Shown: positions 1-8,825 of the stretch, one piece after another | How positions within the stretch are numbered: position 1 is the stretch's first letter | How the letters are laid out: each line of letters opens with the position of its first letter | NCBI RefSeq assembly: GCF_004138335.1 | Contig: NZ_RYFW01000001.1 | Location: 620,001-684,000, forward strand | From: Peristeroidobacter agariperforans | Lineage (GTDB): Bacteria; Pseudomonadota; Gammaproteobacteria; Steroidobacterales; Steroidobacteraceae | DNA: 64,000 nt | Direction of reading: 5' to 3' | Notes under the pieces: model-generated | Databases searched by the model: none | The model's input: only the letters and a program-made list of their open reading frames with translations | Told to the model about the DNA's origin: nothing | Program-made: the position numbers and the translations under genes

Positions 1-2640
1 GGTGAGGTTGTCGTTCACCGTGAAGCTCGAAGACGCATCGATGCTCAGTGTCTCGGCCGTGCCTTCCACGTCGTTGCCGTTACGGCCCGGCACCGTCGTC
101 AGGAACTCGTCGCGATAAGCCGCCGACACGCGCGCGCTGAACTTCTCGTCTTCCCAGTACAGCGTCGCGTTGTACGCCGACTTCGACAAGCCGGTGAGAT
201 CTTCCTTGGCCGCGAGTGCGCCGGTCTGCGACAGGTACTCGATCTCCGACTCGACGCCGGTGTAGTTCAGGATCAAGCCGAAGTTGCTCAAGAAGCCCGG
301 CAGGAACGAGAACGGCTGCTGATAGCTGATCTCGAAGCCCTTCAGGTCGCCGCCATCGGTATTGGTCGGCAGCGCGAACTGCCAGCCGGCCAAACACTGC
401 GCCGGATCCGGAATGGCCGTGCCGCACGCGGCGAGCGCGACGCTGTCAGGCAAGCCGAGCGGATTGTTCCCGAAGTCGTCGGTCGCGCGGATGATCTGCA
501 CGAAGCTGTTGATGTCCTTCATGAACAACGCCAGCGACAGCAGCGAGTCCTCGGCGAAATACCACTCGAATGACAGGTCGTACGCCTTGGCGCGATACGG
601 ATCGAGATTCGGATTGCCGGCGGTCACGGTCTTGTTGGCGCCGTTGATGGCCACCGACGAGCCTGGAGCAAGAATTCCCAGTCCTGCCGTGCCACCACCG
701 CCGTTCGGACGCACCATCACCTTCGCAGCCGACGCGCGAATGACGAACTGGTCCGTCACGTCGAGCGCCACGTTCAACGACGGCAACGTGTCGCTGTAGG
801 TTCGCTCGACGGTCGTCAGCAGCGGTGCGCCGGACGTGAAGGTGAAACCGGACGACGTTTGTTTGGTCTCGACGTAGCGCACGCCGACGTTGGCGCGCAG
901 CGGACGATCGAACAGGAACGTGTTGAAGTCGGCCTGCAGGTAACCGCCGGTGTCCTCTTCCTCGATGTTGTAGTTGTTGCCCAGCGCCGGCTCGATGCCG
1001 AGCGGAAAGCGCGAACGGTCATAGAGGCCGAACTGCGCCGCGGCGGCGTCGATGTCCGGAATGAGCCAGCTGGTCGGCGTGCCATTGGCGACGTTCAGGT
1101 TGTTGCTGATGCTCACCAACTCGCTGTATGACCCCACCGCACCGGCAGGAATACCCGGCAGCGAACCTTCCTGGTTGGAGGTCGTGCCGTTCGAGCGGAC
1201 CAGAGAAGTCGTGTCGAACTCGAACTTCTTGTACTGCGGACCGCCCTTCAACGTGATCACATCGGTCACATCCCAAGCCACGTCGAACGACACTGTCTTG
1301 AACGTGTTTTCCGAGCTTTGCGGACGCAGACGAACTTGTGACAGTCGCCACGAGGCCGGATCAGTCACGTCAATGTCGCCGTACGTGATCTGCGGCAACC
1401 GATCGTTGCCACGGAAATCGTAGGTATAACCCATGACGTCGTCGTGATCGAACAGCAGCGTGGTCTGAATCGGATTGTCGTGCTCGGCTTCCGAGTAACC
1501 GACCAGGCCCTTCAGGCGCACCCGATCGGTGAATTCGTGCGTGCCTTCGAGCGTCAGGTGCGTGAAGTCGGTCTCGAGCTCGTCATGACGCGCTTCAGAA
1601 CGAATGTCGACGTTGTCGAACACGCCGTACACGATCGTGTTGCTGGAGTCGACCACCGACTCGCGCACCGACATGGGGTCGGTGTCCCGGTTGTTGCCGC
1701 TGAATCCCGGCGCCTCGAGGAAGATCTCGTCGCGCTGGGCTTCGAACTTCGCGTGCAGAGCATCCAGGCTGATCGTGGTCCGGTCGGTCGGCGCCCACTG
1801 CAGCGAACCGGTGAGGCCGAGGCGCTCCTGGTCGTGCTTGTAGATGTCGTAGCGAGGAATGCGCGGAACGAATGCCCCGGTGGGGCCCGCCTGCCAACGC
1901 ACCGTGCTCGAGCCTTCGTCGAGCAGCTTGCGCTCGCTGTAGGCCACCGAGAACAACGCGCCGAAGCGGCCGTCTGCAAACGTGTTGCTGATGAGGAACG
2001 CGCCGCGCGGGTCGACATCCTCTTGAATGTCGTTGTAGCTGGCCTGTGCGCTGGTGACGACAGTGAAGCCGTCATAGTCGAACGGCCGGCCCGAACGCAG
2101 GTCGACGGTCGCGCCCAGCGAGCCTTCTTCCACTTCGGCCGCCGAGGTCTTGCGAATCGTGATCGAGTTGAACAACTCGGAAGCAAATGTATTGAAGTCG
2201 AACGAGCGGTCGCGGTTCGTGCCGCCGGCAGCATCGGTGCCGCCGTTCGCGCTCATCGCTTCCATACCGTTGATTCGTACGCGCGTGAACTGCGGACCCA
2301 GGCCGCGCACGCTGATGTTTCGGCCTTCGCCCGCATCGCGCGCGATGGACACGCCCGGCACGCGTTGAATGGACTCGGCGAGATTCAGATCAGGGAAATC
2401 GGCAATGTCCTCGGCGACGATTGCATCGACGGCGCCAATGGCGGCGCGCTTCTGATCCAGCGCCAGGCTCAAGCTTTCCTTGAAGCCGGTGACGATAACT
2501 TCTTCCAGCGCGCCCTCTAGTTGAGGTGCGGCCTGGCCCGCTTGTTGCGAAAACGCCGCAGCACTGGCAGACAGCGCCGCCACGCCCAGCACAGTCCGAA
2601 CAGCGACGCGAATCGATCCGTGTCGAGCTGACTTCGACAT
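1..2640 (-). CDS. TonB-dependent receptor (3' end beyond left edge)
   Basis: Reading the minus strand from ATG at 2640 gives 880 codons without a stop, so the gene runs off the window's left edge. The product starts with a signal peptide (hydrophobic stretch VLGVAALSASAAAFS), then a TonB-box-like EEVIVTGF at about residues 47-54, then a plug domain with the hallmarks LAESIQRVPGV, ISVRGLGPQFTRVRINGME and TVDLRSGRPF. Later sequence is rich in alternating beta-strand residues, as in a 22-stranded barrel. Plug and N-terminus resemble the large TonB-dependent receptors of Xanthomonas and Caulobacter that import plant or algal oligosaccharides; the substrate is inferred only from the divergent sugar kinase. 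It probably resides in the outer membrane and takes energy from TonB-ExbBD. Two LacI-type operators lie 118 bp upstream of its start. Confidence 0.93.
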   Translation of the reverse strand, partial: MSKSARHGSIRVAVRTVLGVAALSASAAAFSQQAGQAAPQLEGALEEVIVTGFKESLSLALDQKRAAIGAVDAIVAEDIADFPDLNLAESIQRVPGVSIARDAGEGRNISVRGLGPQFTRVRINGMEAMSANGGTDAAGGTNRDRSFDFNTFASELFNSITIRKTSAAEVEEGSLGATVDLRSGRPFDYDGFTVVTSAQASYNDIQEDVDPRGAFLISNTFADGRFGALFSVAYSERKLLDEGSSTVRWQAGPTGAFVPRIPRYDIYKHDQERLGLTGSLQWAPTDRTTISLDALHAKFEAQRDEIFLEAPGFSGNNRDTDPMSVRESVVDSSNTIVYGVFDNVDIRSEARHDELETDFTHLTLEGTHEFTDRVRLKGLVGYSEAEHDNPIQTTLLFDHDDVMGYTYDFRGNDRLPQITYGDIDVTDPASWRLSQVRLRPQSSENTFKTVSFDVAWDVTDVITLKGGPQYKKFEFDTTSLVRSNGTTSNQEGSLPGIPAGAVGSYSELVSISNNLNVANGTPTSWLIPDIDAAAAQFGLYDRSRFPLGIEPALGNNYNIEEEDTGGYLQADFNTFLFDRPLRANVGVRYVETKQTSSGFTFTSGAPLLTTVERTYSDTLPSLNVALDVTDQFVIRASAAKVMVRPNGGGGTAGLGILAPGSSVAINGANKTVTAGNPNLDPYRAKAYDLSFEWYFAEDSLLSLALFMKDINSFVQIIRATDDFGNNPLGLPDSVALAACGTAIPDPAQCLAGWQFALPTNTDGGDLKGFEISYQQPFSFLPGFLSNFGLILNYTGVESEIEYLSQTGALAAKEDLTGLSKSAYNATLYWEDEKFSARVSAAYRDEFLTTVPGRNGNDVEGTAETLSIDASSSFTVNDNLT

Positions 2641-2757
2641 AACTAAAACCCCCATTCCATTCCAAATCGCCTTAAAACCCGCTGATCTCGGCCAGAGGCT
2701 CTCGGTGCCCGGGTCTGGCCGACCTTCCAACCCTGCGACTGACCATCCCGCATTTAT

Positions 2758-2771
2758 TGACACCGGTGACA
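2758..2771. promoter_or_regulatory. LacI-type operator, copy 1
   Basis: TGACACCGGTGACA is an imperfect palindrome: 12 of 14 positions match the reverse complement, around a perfect CACCGGTG core. The central CG-containing dyad of 14 bases is the usual shape of LacI/GalR-family operators. The identical sequence recurs 31 bp away, about three helical turns, so both copies face the same side of the DNA. Confidence 0.6.
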
Positions 2772-2788
2772 TACTAAAAACGCAGCTA

Positions 2789-2802
2789 TGACACCGGTGA
2801 CA
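2789..2802. promoter_or_regulatory. LacI-type operator, copy 2
   Basis: Exact second copy of TGACACCGGTGACA. Its flanking bases differ from copy 1, so only the 14-bp element is conserved, as expected of a protein-binding site rather than a random duplication. No LacI-family gene is present in this window, so the regulator would act from elsewhere. Confidence 0.6.
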
Positions 2803-2941
2803 ACGGGGAGGCTAGCAGAGCACACTGTCGGGCGGCAAGACACCTCATTTGGTTTTCTTGCAACACCCAGCGCGAAGCCTATCCGCCTACAATTGTGCTG
2901 CACGTGCTGCTCTTCACATTTCTTACGGTAAATTCTGCTCC

Positions 2942-3949
2942 ATGAAACCGGCCATCGTTTGTTTCGGTGAAGTCCTGTTGCGCTTGTCGTCGCCCGGCAA
3001 GGAACTGCTGTTGCAATCTCCCCGGTTCGACGCCCATATCGGCGGCGCCGAAGCGAACGTTGCAGTTTCGTTGCACAAGTTCGGTCATCGGACACGGGTC
3101 GTGAGCGCCCTGCCGGACTCGACCCTGGGCCACGCCTGCGCAGATGAGTTGCGCCGCCACGGCGTCGACACCGATTCGATTCATTTCGGTGACGGTCGCA
3201 TGGGCATGTATTTCCTCACGCACGGCGCCGGCCACCGTCCGGCGGAAGTGCTCTACGATCGTGCCAACTCCTCATTCGCGATCGCGCCGCCAGCCACCTA
3301 CGACTGGATGTCGCTGCTCGCAGACGCCCGGTGGCTGCACGTTTCAGGCATCACACCTGCTGTCAGCAGCGCGACTGCCGAAGCCGCGTCACAAGCGATG
3401 CAAGCAGCGCGTAAGGCCGGCGTGCAAATTTCCTTCGATTGCAACTTCCGAGCGCGCTTGTGGGGCGCGCGTGCGCCCGAAGCTCCCCAACTGTTGACTC
3501 GTCTATGCGAACAGGCCGATGTCATCTTCGGTGACGATCGTGACATTGGATTCATGCTCGGCTTCAAAGCCTCGGCGGCGGATGCTCGACGCGAAGCGGC
3601 CGATCTTGCTTTCAAATCATTCAAGCATCTGCGCCACATCGTTTGCACCGAGCGCGCGCGCCACAGCGTCGACGTTCAACAGCTGACCGGCTTGTTGTTC
3701 GATTCGAAGAACACCTACACCAGCCGCTCGTATCCCTTGCACAGCATCGTCGATCGCATCGGTGGCGGCGATGCGTTCGCCGCGGGCGTACTGCATGGAT
3801 TGCTGACAGGCATGACGCCACAAGAATCCATCGACTTCGGCGCCGCCGCCGGTTGCCTGAAGCATTCGATTCCGGGCGACTTCAACCTGCTGGGCGTGTC
3901 CGACGTGGAACTGTTGTTATCGGAGAAAGGCGGCGATGTAAGACGCTAA
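2942..3949 (+). CDS. PfkB-family sugar kinase (KdgK-like)
   Basis: 335 residues, close to the family norm. The N-terminus AIVCFGEVLLRLSSPG and the sugar-binding IGGAEANVA motif are typical of ribokinase-fold 2-keto-3-deoxygluconate or fructose kinases. The anion-hole/catalytic signature DRIGGGDAFAAGVLHGLL with the catalytic Asp lies near residue 277. It should phosphorylate a sugar or sugar acid with ATP in the cytosol. KdgK-type specificity is suggested by overall resemblance and by the neighbouring aldehyde dehydrogenase and divergent TonB receptor, but is not proven. ATG at 2942 was preferred because the family begins right there; an in-frame extension upstream to 2849 has no family similarity. 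The aldehyde dehydrogenase follows 92 bp downstream on the same strand. Confidence 0.85.
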   Translation: MKPAIVCFGEVLLRLSSPGKELLLQSPRFDAHIGGAEANVAVSLHKFGHRTRVVSALPDSTLGHACADELRRHGVDTDSIHFGDGRMGMYFLTHGAGHRPAEVLYDRANSSFAIAPPATYDWMSLLADARWLHVSGITPAVSSATAEAASQAMQAARKAGVQISFDCNFRARLWGARAPEAPQLLTRLCEQADVIFGDDRDIGFMLGFKASAADARREAADLAFKSFKHLRHIVCTERARHSVDVQQLTGLLFDSKNTYTSRSYPLHSIVDRIGGGDAFAAGVLHGLLTGMTPQESIDFGAAAGCLKHSIPGDFNLLGVSDVELLLSEKGGDVRR

Positions 3950-4041
3950 CCGCGCTATCATTGTCCTCCCTTTTTCGCCGCACGCCCGACCCGCTCTGCG
4001 GGCGTTCTGGTGTGCGGATCGCGCTGTTTGGCGGAGGACAC

Positions 4042-5472
4042 ATGTACGAGTTCAAGCGGTTTTATATCGATGGCGCCTGGGTCACCCCGCCGGGGCGCCG
4101 CGAGCTGGCGGTCATCAATCCGGCCACCGAGCAGCAAGTCGGCACGATCATGCTCGGCACGGCCGAGGACGTCGATGTCGCGGTGAAAGCGGCGCGCGCT
4201 GCTTTCGAAACTTATTCGCAAACCTCGCGTGAAGAGCGCGTCGCGCTGCTCGAGCGCATCATCAAGGTCTATCAGAGCCGGATGAAGGACGTCGCCCAGG
4301 CAATTTCCGACGAGATGGGCGCGCCGATGAAGTTTGCCTTGCATGCGCAGGCTGGCAGCGGCCTCGGCCATTTCATGTCGACGCTCGCCGCACTCAAGGA
4401 ATTCGAGTTCGAAGAAACATTGGGCACGACGCAGATTCGTCGCGAGCCGGTCGGCGTCTGCGGCTTGATCACTCCGTGGAACTGGCCGCTCAATCAGATC
4501 GGCTGCAAAGTCGCGCCGGCGCTCGCTGCCGGCTGCACCATGGTGCTCAAGCCCAGCGAAGTCGCACCTCTCAGCGCGCACATCTTCGCCGAGATCCTGC
4601 ACGAGGCCGGCGTGCCGAAGGGCGTATTCAACATGATCGATGGCGACGGCCCGACCGTCGGCGAGGCGCTATCACGTCATCCGGACATCGACATGATGTC
4701 CTTCACCGGCTCGACGCGCGCTGGCGTGCAGGTCGCCAAGGCGGCCGCCGACACAGTGAAGCGCGTGTCGCAGGAGCTGGGCGGCAAATCGGCCAACATC
4801 ATTCTGGAAGATGCCGATCTGAACGCCGCGGTGAAAAGCGGTGTGTTGTCGATGATGTCCAACACCGGCCAGTCGTGTAACGCCCCCTCGCGCATGCTCG
4901 TGCCAAAAAAGCTGTACGAAGAAGCGGTGAACATCGCGAAGACCGTCGCAGCCAAGCCCGTCGTCGGCGATCCGAAGAAGGACGGCGTGACCATGGGCCC
5001 GGTCGCCAACAAGACTCAGTTCGAGAAGATCCAGCGCTTGTTACAGACCGGCGTCGACGAAGGCGCAACCGTCGTGATCGGCGGCCCGGGCCGCCCCGAC
5101 GGCATCGACAAGGGTTATTTCATCAAGCCCACCGTGTTCGCGAACGTGAACAACGACATGACCATCGCGCGCGAGGAAATCTTCGGCCCGGTGCTCGTGA
5201 TGATTCCTTACGAGACCGAAGAGGAAGCGGTGCGCATCGCCAATGACACGGTCTACGGTCTGTCCGGCTATGTTTATTCCGGCGACATCGAGCGTGCCCG
5301 CAGAGTCGCGCGCCGGCTGCGCACCGGCATGGTCCACCTGAATGGCGCCGCGACGGATGTGAACGCGCCGTTCGGCGGTTACAAACAATCGGGCAACGGC
5401 CGCGAGTGGGGCAAGGAAGGCCTCAAGGAATTCCTCGAGGTGAAGGCCATGATGGGCTATTCGGCGGCCTGA
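4042..5472 (+). CDS. NAD(P)-dependent aldehyde dehydrogenase
   Basis: 476 residues, standard for the ALDH superfamily. Visible signatures are PWNWPLNQI (cofactor loop), FTGSTRAG, ELGGKSANIIL with the general-base Glu at about residue 245, NTGQSCNAPSR with the catalytic Cys at about 279, and EEIFGPVL near the C-terminus. It oxidises an aldehyde to a carboxylate with NAD(P)+; the substrate cannot be read from sequence. The start at 4042 has a good GGAGG at 4033-4037; the frame is open upstream into the kinase gene but that part is not ALDH-like. It lies downstream of the sugar kinase and may be co-transcribed with it, which would fit a sugar-acid or semialdehyde catabolic role. Confidence 0.93.
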   Translation: MYEFKRFYIDGAWVTPPGRRELAVINPATEQQVGTIMLGTAEDVDVAVKAARAAFETYSQTSREERVALLERIIKVYQSRMKDVAQAISDEMGAPMKFALHAQAGSGLGHFMSTLAALKEFEFEETLGTTQIRREPVGVCGLITPWNWPLNQIGCKVAPALAAGCTMVLKPSEVAPLSAHIFAEILHEAGVPKGVFNMIDGDGPTVGEALSRHPDIDMMSFTGSTRAGVQVAKAAADTVKRVSQELGGKSANIILEDADLNAAVKSGVLSMMSNTGQSCNAPSRMLVPKKLYEEAVNIAKTVAAKPVVGDPKKDGVTMGPVANKTQFEKIQRLLQTGVDEGATVVIGGPGRPDGIDKGYFIKPTVFANVNNDMTIAREEIFGPVLVMIPYETEEEAVRIANDTVYGLSGYVYSGDIERARRVARRLRTGMVHLNGAATDVNAPFGGYKQSGNGREWGKEGLKEFLEVKAMMGYSAA

Positions 5473-5485
5473 GGCGCAACTCGCG

Positions 5486-6172
5486 CTATGGCAGCGGCCC
5501 GCGATCCGGATTCGATTCCGGCGCGGGCCCGGTGCGGCGATCGTACAGACGCCGCACTTTGATTCCGGACAGCTCGCTGTCGCCGCTCCACTTCATCAGA
5601 TATTCGAGCTGACCGGTCTTGGTCAGACGAAACTGCTCCAACGCTCGCGGCCCGCGGCGCACGCGACGCTCGATCACGAACCACTCGCCGTCCCAGCCGA
5701 CCCGAGAATCCGCGAGCTGCCCTTCGGGCATCGAAACCTGGGTGTGACTGCCGGCCTCGACCCTTCGCGACTCGACCGCGGAAATCACATCGAACCGCCC
5801 GGGGCCGACTTCTTTGATCTCCAGCGTGGGACTGACGCCGAGCATCCGAAGCAGATTTTCCTGCTGCTGCTTCTGCCAGGGTCGCGGACCGCGACGCCGG
5901 CTACCTTCGCCAGGCGGCGGCGCATCGACGTCGATGGGGGGCGGAATATTGGAAGGCCGCGACTCTTCTTCCCTCCGCCGCATGCGCTCGAAGCGCTCCC
6001 ATTCCTGCGACTGTTTCTCGAACAGCATCGCTTCCGGATCGTCGCTGGCGGCGGTGTTCAGTATCCAGAAGCCGGTCAGGTCGATGGGTTTCTTGGGAGC
6101 GGCGGCGTAGTCCGCCAAGGCGAGCGCGGACCAAAGGCACAGAGCGAGTGTGCAAAATGATCGGTTGAACAA
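5486..6172 (-). CDS. Hypothetical secreted protein
   Basis: 228 residues that I do not recognise as a named family. An N-terminal signal peptide (FCTLALCLWSALALA) ends near residue 20. The mature part opens with IDLTGFWILNTAASDDPEAM, a GxW/LN..SDDP pattern seen in many uncharacterised proteobacterial periplasmic proteins. A charged Arg/Glu and Pro-rich linker (about residues 55-105) separates it from a C-terminal half with alternating beta-strand character (RVGWDGEWFVIERRV, LEYLMKWSGD). It converges on the aldehyde dehydrogenase with only 13 bp between stop codons. Probably periplasmic; function unknown. Confidence 0.7.
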   Translation of the reverse strand: MFNRSFCTLALCLWSALALADYAAAPKKPIDLTGFWILNTAASDDPEAMLFEKQSQEWERFERMRRREEESRPSNIPPPIDVDAPPPGEGSRRRGPRPWQKQQQENLLRMLGVSPTLEIKEVGPGRFDVISAVESRRVEAGSHTQVSMPEGQLADSRVGWDGEWFVIERRVRRGPRALEQFRLTKTGQLEYLMKWSGDSELSGIKVRRLYDRRTGPAPESNPDRGPLP

Positions 6173-6277
6173 GGTGGCTCGCGCGTTATGGAAGATGAAT
6201 GGGGATCGCTGCGGGTCAGCTTAAAGACTGGCCTGCGCTGGTTCAACCGCGGTCCTCTTCCGGTGCCAGACCTTCGG

Positions 6278-7675
6278 TCAGCCCTCCCAGCCCCCGCCTA
6301 GCGCCCGAATCAGCGCCACGCTGGCTCTGAGCTGCCGTGTTTCCAGATCGAGGGCCTCACGCTGGGTCGTCAGCGCGGTGGTCTGGGACTGCACGACTTC
6401 GAGGTAGCTGACCGCCCCTTCACGGTAACGATTCATGGCGAAATCCAGCGATTGCTCGGCCGAGGTGACGGCGGAGCGCTCGGCTGCAGCGGCGTTTCCG
6501 TAGTGGTGGAGCAAGGCCAGGTTGTCTTCCACTTCCTGGAAGGCTCCCAGCACCACCGCTCGGTACGTTGCGCCAGCCTCATCCAAAACAGCCCGTGCCT
6601 GAGCAACTCGCGCCTGGCGGCGGCCGGCGTCGAACAGTTCCAGCAGGATGGAAGGACCGACTGACCAGGCGGCGTTGCGCGCCGTCAGCCAGTCGGTGGA
6701 GCGGTTGCTCTCGAAGCCATAAACGCCGCTCAGCGTAATCGAAGGAAAATAGGCTGCGCGAGCGACACCGACGCTGGCATTGGCGGCAGCGGTACGGCGT
6801 TGAGCCGCGGCAATGTCTGGGCGACGCTGCAGAAGATTGGTCGGCACATCGGCGGGAATTTGTGGCAGCTGTAACGGAACCGACCGGGGCGCGAGGGAGA
6901 ATCGCGAAGGCGACTCGCCTACCAGCACCGCGATCGCGTGCTCGAACGTCGCGCGCTGAGCCTGGTTCTGCGAGACCTGCGAACGCGCGGTGTCCAGCTG
7001 AGTTTGAGCACGCGCCACGTCCAGCCCCGAGACGATGCCCGCTTGATGACGCTCCTTTGTCAGCGCCACTGCGCGGTCATAAGCAGCAACCGTATCGGCG
7101 AGCAACGCAGCCTCGCGATCCAGACCATAGAGCGCGATGTAAAAGTCAGCGAGCTGCGCTTGAAGACTCAGCCGCGCCGATTCGAGATCGGCGGCGGCCG
7201 CGCTCGCTTCCAGGTTTCCAGCGTTCAGCTCATTGCGTACGCGACCCCAAAGGTCGACTTCATAAGTCGCTTCGATCCCAGCGCCGTACGAGTTGTAGTA
7301 ACGAGGCGAGGACTGACCGGCCGGCGGACTCGTTGCCGATTGCCGCGTCCGAGCCCCATCGGCGCGCAACGAGAATGAAGGAAACAAACCGGACCGCAGC
7401 TGATCCGCAAAGGCCTTCGCCTGTTGATAGCGCGCCAGAGCGGCTTGTAGGTCAGGGCTGTTCTGAACGAGCTGGGCTTGCAGACGATTCAGTTCTTCAT
7501 CGCCATACCCCAGCCACCAGGAATCGCGCGGCAAGCGATCGGCGGGTGCCGCCTGAGTCCAGGGCGCCGGCTCTTTGTATGACTCGGCAACGGGAACTTC
7601 AGGCAGCTCGAGCTTCGGCGCGAACGAGCAGCCGGCCAGCGCGAGCGCCGTGACTATCGCCAGTTCAACCCGCAT
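6278..7675 (-). CDS. Outer-membrane efflux channel lipoprotein (NodT/OprM type)
   Basis: 465 residues, normal for the RND outer-membrane factor family. The N-terminus has a lipobox, LALAGC, with the modified Cys at residue 16. Both TolC-like repeats are present: SWWLGYGDEELNRLQAQLV near the start, LQRRPDIAAAQRRTAAANA in the middle, and long Ala/Gln/Leu-rich helices forming the periplasmic tunnel. It provides the exit duct for the RND pump encoded upstream. Its ATG overlaps the last 11 bases of the membrane-fusion gene, which implies translational coupling. Last gene of the five-gene RR-HK-RND-MFP-OMF unit. Confidence 0.93.
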   Translation of the reverse strand: MRVELAIVTALALAGCSFAPKLELPEVPVAESYKEPAPWTQAAPADRLPRDSWWLGYGDEELNRLQAQLVQNSPDLQAALARYQQAKAFADQLRSGLFPSFSLRADGARTRQSATSPPAGQSSPRYYNSYGAGIEATYEVDLWGRVRNELNAGNLEASAAAADLESARLSLQAQLADFYIALYGLDREAALLADTVAAYDRAVALTKERHQAGIVSGLDVARAQTQLDTARSQVSQNQAQRATFEHAIAVLVGESPSRFSLAPRSVPLQLPQIPADVPTNLLQRRPDIAAAQRRTAAANASVGVARAAYFPSITLSGVYGFESNRSTDWLTARNAAWSVGPSILLELFDAGRRQARVAQARAVLDEAGATYRAVVLGAFQEVEDNLALLHHYGNAAAAERSAVTSAEQSLDFAMNRYREGAVSYLEVVQSQTTALTTQREALDLETRQLRASVALIRALGGGWEG

Positions 7676-8825
7676 TGGCTTCCTGCGCGGCTGGCTCGAT
7701 CACGCGCACGGCCGTGCCAGCCATCAATCCATCCGGCGGCGTCGAGATGACACGATCGGCGGCCTCGATGCCGCCAGCAACTTCGATGAAGTGCCCATGA
7801 TCACGCGCGATGGTAATGGGCTTCATGACCACGCGGCTCTGCGAATCGACAGTGGCCACACGCAGCCCCGATTGATCGAAGATCAGCGCGCTGGCCGGCA
7901 CGCGCAGCGCTTGCGCCCCGCCCGCCAGCTCGAAGCTGACGCTGGCATATCCACCCGGCAGCAACTCGCCCGCTTGGTTGTCGACCGTGAGCTGCATCAG
8001 CGTCGTTCCGGTAGCGACGTTCACAGCGCCCGCCGACGCGGCGACCGCGGCCGAATATTGCCTACCGGGATGTTCGGGCACGGTGATCACCGCGTTCGCA
8101 TCCGTATTCAATCGGCTCACATACGATTGCGGCACATTCACGTACACGCGCAACTTTCGCGTATCCGAAACAACAAACAATTCCCGGCCCGAGCCGCCGC
8201 CCGCGGTGATCAGCTCACCGATATCTGTATTGCGCGCGGTGACCACGCCATCGAACGGCGCCACGATGCGCGTGAAACCTCGCATCGTTCGCAAACGCTC
8301 GACATTGGCGCGCGCAGCTTTCGCCAGAGCTTCCTTGGCAGCCAGATCGCCGACCTTTTCATCCACTTCTTGTTTGGAAACGGAATCTCGGCCGAGCATC
8401 GACTGCCAGCGCTTGGCGGTGCTCGCAGCAAGCGCCGCGTTCGCTTCGGCGCTGGCGAGATCTGCTTCAGCCTGCAGCAACTGCTGCTCGATATCGGGCG
8501 CTTCGATCTCTGCGATCAGCTGGCCGCTCTTCACGGGCGTGCCGATATCGGCCTTCCACGCCTTCAAATATCCAGACACACGCGCATTCAGCGGCGCCCG
8601 TGCAAACGCTTCTAACCGGCCCGGCAAGTCGATCCGCGCGTCCGCTTCACCTTGGGTCGGCGCGACTACGGCGACCGTGGGAATGGCCTGCTCTTCGGTC
8701 CACTCGGTCATCTCACGCTGATCGCTGACGCGTATCCCGATGCCGGAGACGACGATCACGATGGCAATGACGGCGATGACGATGCCGGCGCGGCGTAACC
8801 CGCGATGCGATTCAGTGGGCGGCAT
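7665..8825 (-). CDS. RND efflux membrane-fusion protein (HlyD/AcrA type)
   Basis: 386 residues from ATG at 8825. An N-terminal transmembrane anchor (IVIAVIAIVIVVSGIGI) precedes the beta-barrel, lipoyl and hairpin segments: ARVSGYLKAWKADIGTPVKSG is the first lipoyl half, two long alpha-helices with ADLASAEANAALAASTAKRW form the hairpin, and FTRIVAPFDGVVTARNTDIG is the second lipoyl half. It bridges the inner-membrane pump and the outer channel in the periplasm. ATG 8825 has GGAGAG five bases upstream; an in-frame TTG at 8840 is possible but less likely. The start lies within the last 14 bases of the pump gene. Confidence 0.93.
   Translation of the reverse strand: MPPTESHRGLRRAGIVIAVIAIVIVVSGIGIRVSDQREMTEWTEEQAIPTVAVVAPTQGEADARIDLPGRLEAFARAPLNARVSGYLKAWKADIGTPVKSGQLIAEIEAPDIEQQLLQAEADLASAEANAALAASTAKRWQSMLGRDSVSKQEVDEKVGDLAAKEALAKAARANVERLRTMRGFTRIVAPFDGVVTARNTDIGELITAGGGSGRELFVVSDTRKLRVYVNVPQSYVSRLNTDANAVITVPEHPGRQYSAAVAASAGAVNVATGTTLMQLTVDNQAGELLPGGYASVSFELAGGAQALRVPASALIFDQSGLRVATVDSQSRVVMKPITIARDHGHFIEVAGGIEAADRVISTPPDGLMAGTAVRVIEPAAQEANAG

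Larger units (their letters stand above)
2641..2941. promoter_or_regulatory. Divergent control region, TonB receptor / sugar kinase
   Basis: A 301-base non-coding stretch separates the divergent receptor and kinase starts. It is less GC-rich than the flanks and contains two near-identical 14-bp imperfect palindromes (2758-2771 and 2789-2802). On the minus strand TTGTCA at the inner edge of the second repeat could act as a -35 element for the receptor, with a poor T-rich -10 about 17 bp on. No clear Shine-Dalgarno precedes the kinase ATG. Confidence 0.6.

Noticed and set aside
80-2520. Several medium ORFs on both strands in the first 2.5 kb
   Set aside because: A single continuous minus-strand frame from 2640 to the left edge encodes a TonB-dependent receptor; all other frames there are shadows.
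3998-4012. Hairpin CCCGC-TCT-GCGGG between sugar kinase and aldehyde dehydrogenase as terminator
   Set aside because: Five-base stem without U-tract in a GC-rich gap; not distinguishable from chance.
3643-4041. N-terminal extension of the aldehyde dehydrogenase frame
   Set aside because: It overlaps the sugar kinase gene, has Arg-rich shadow composition and no ALDH similarity; GGAGG before 4042 fixes the start.
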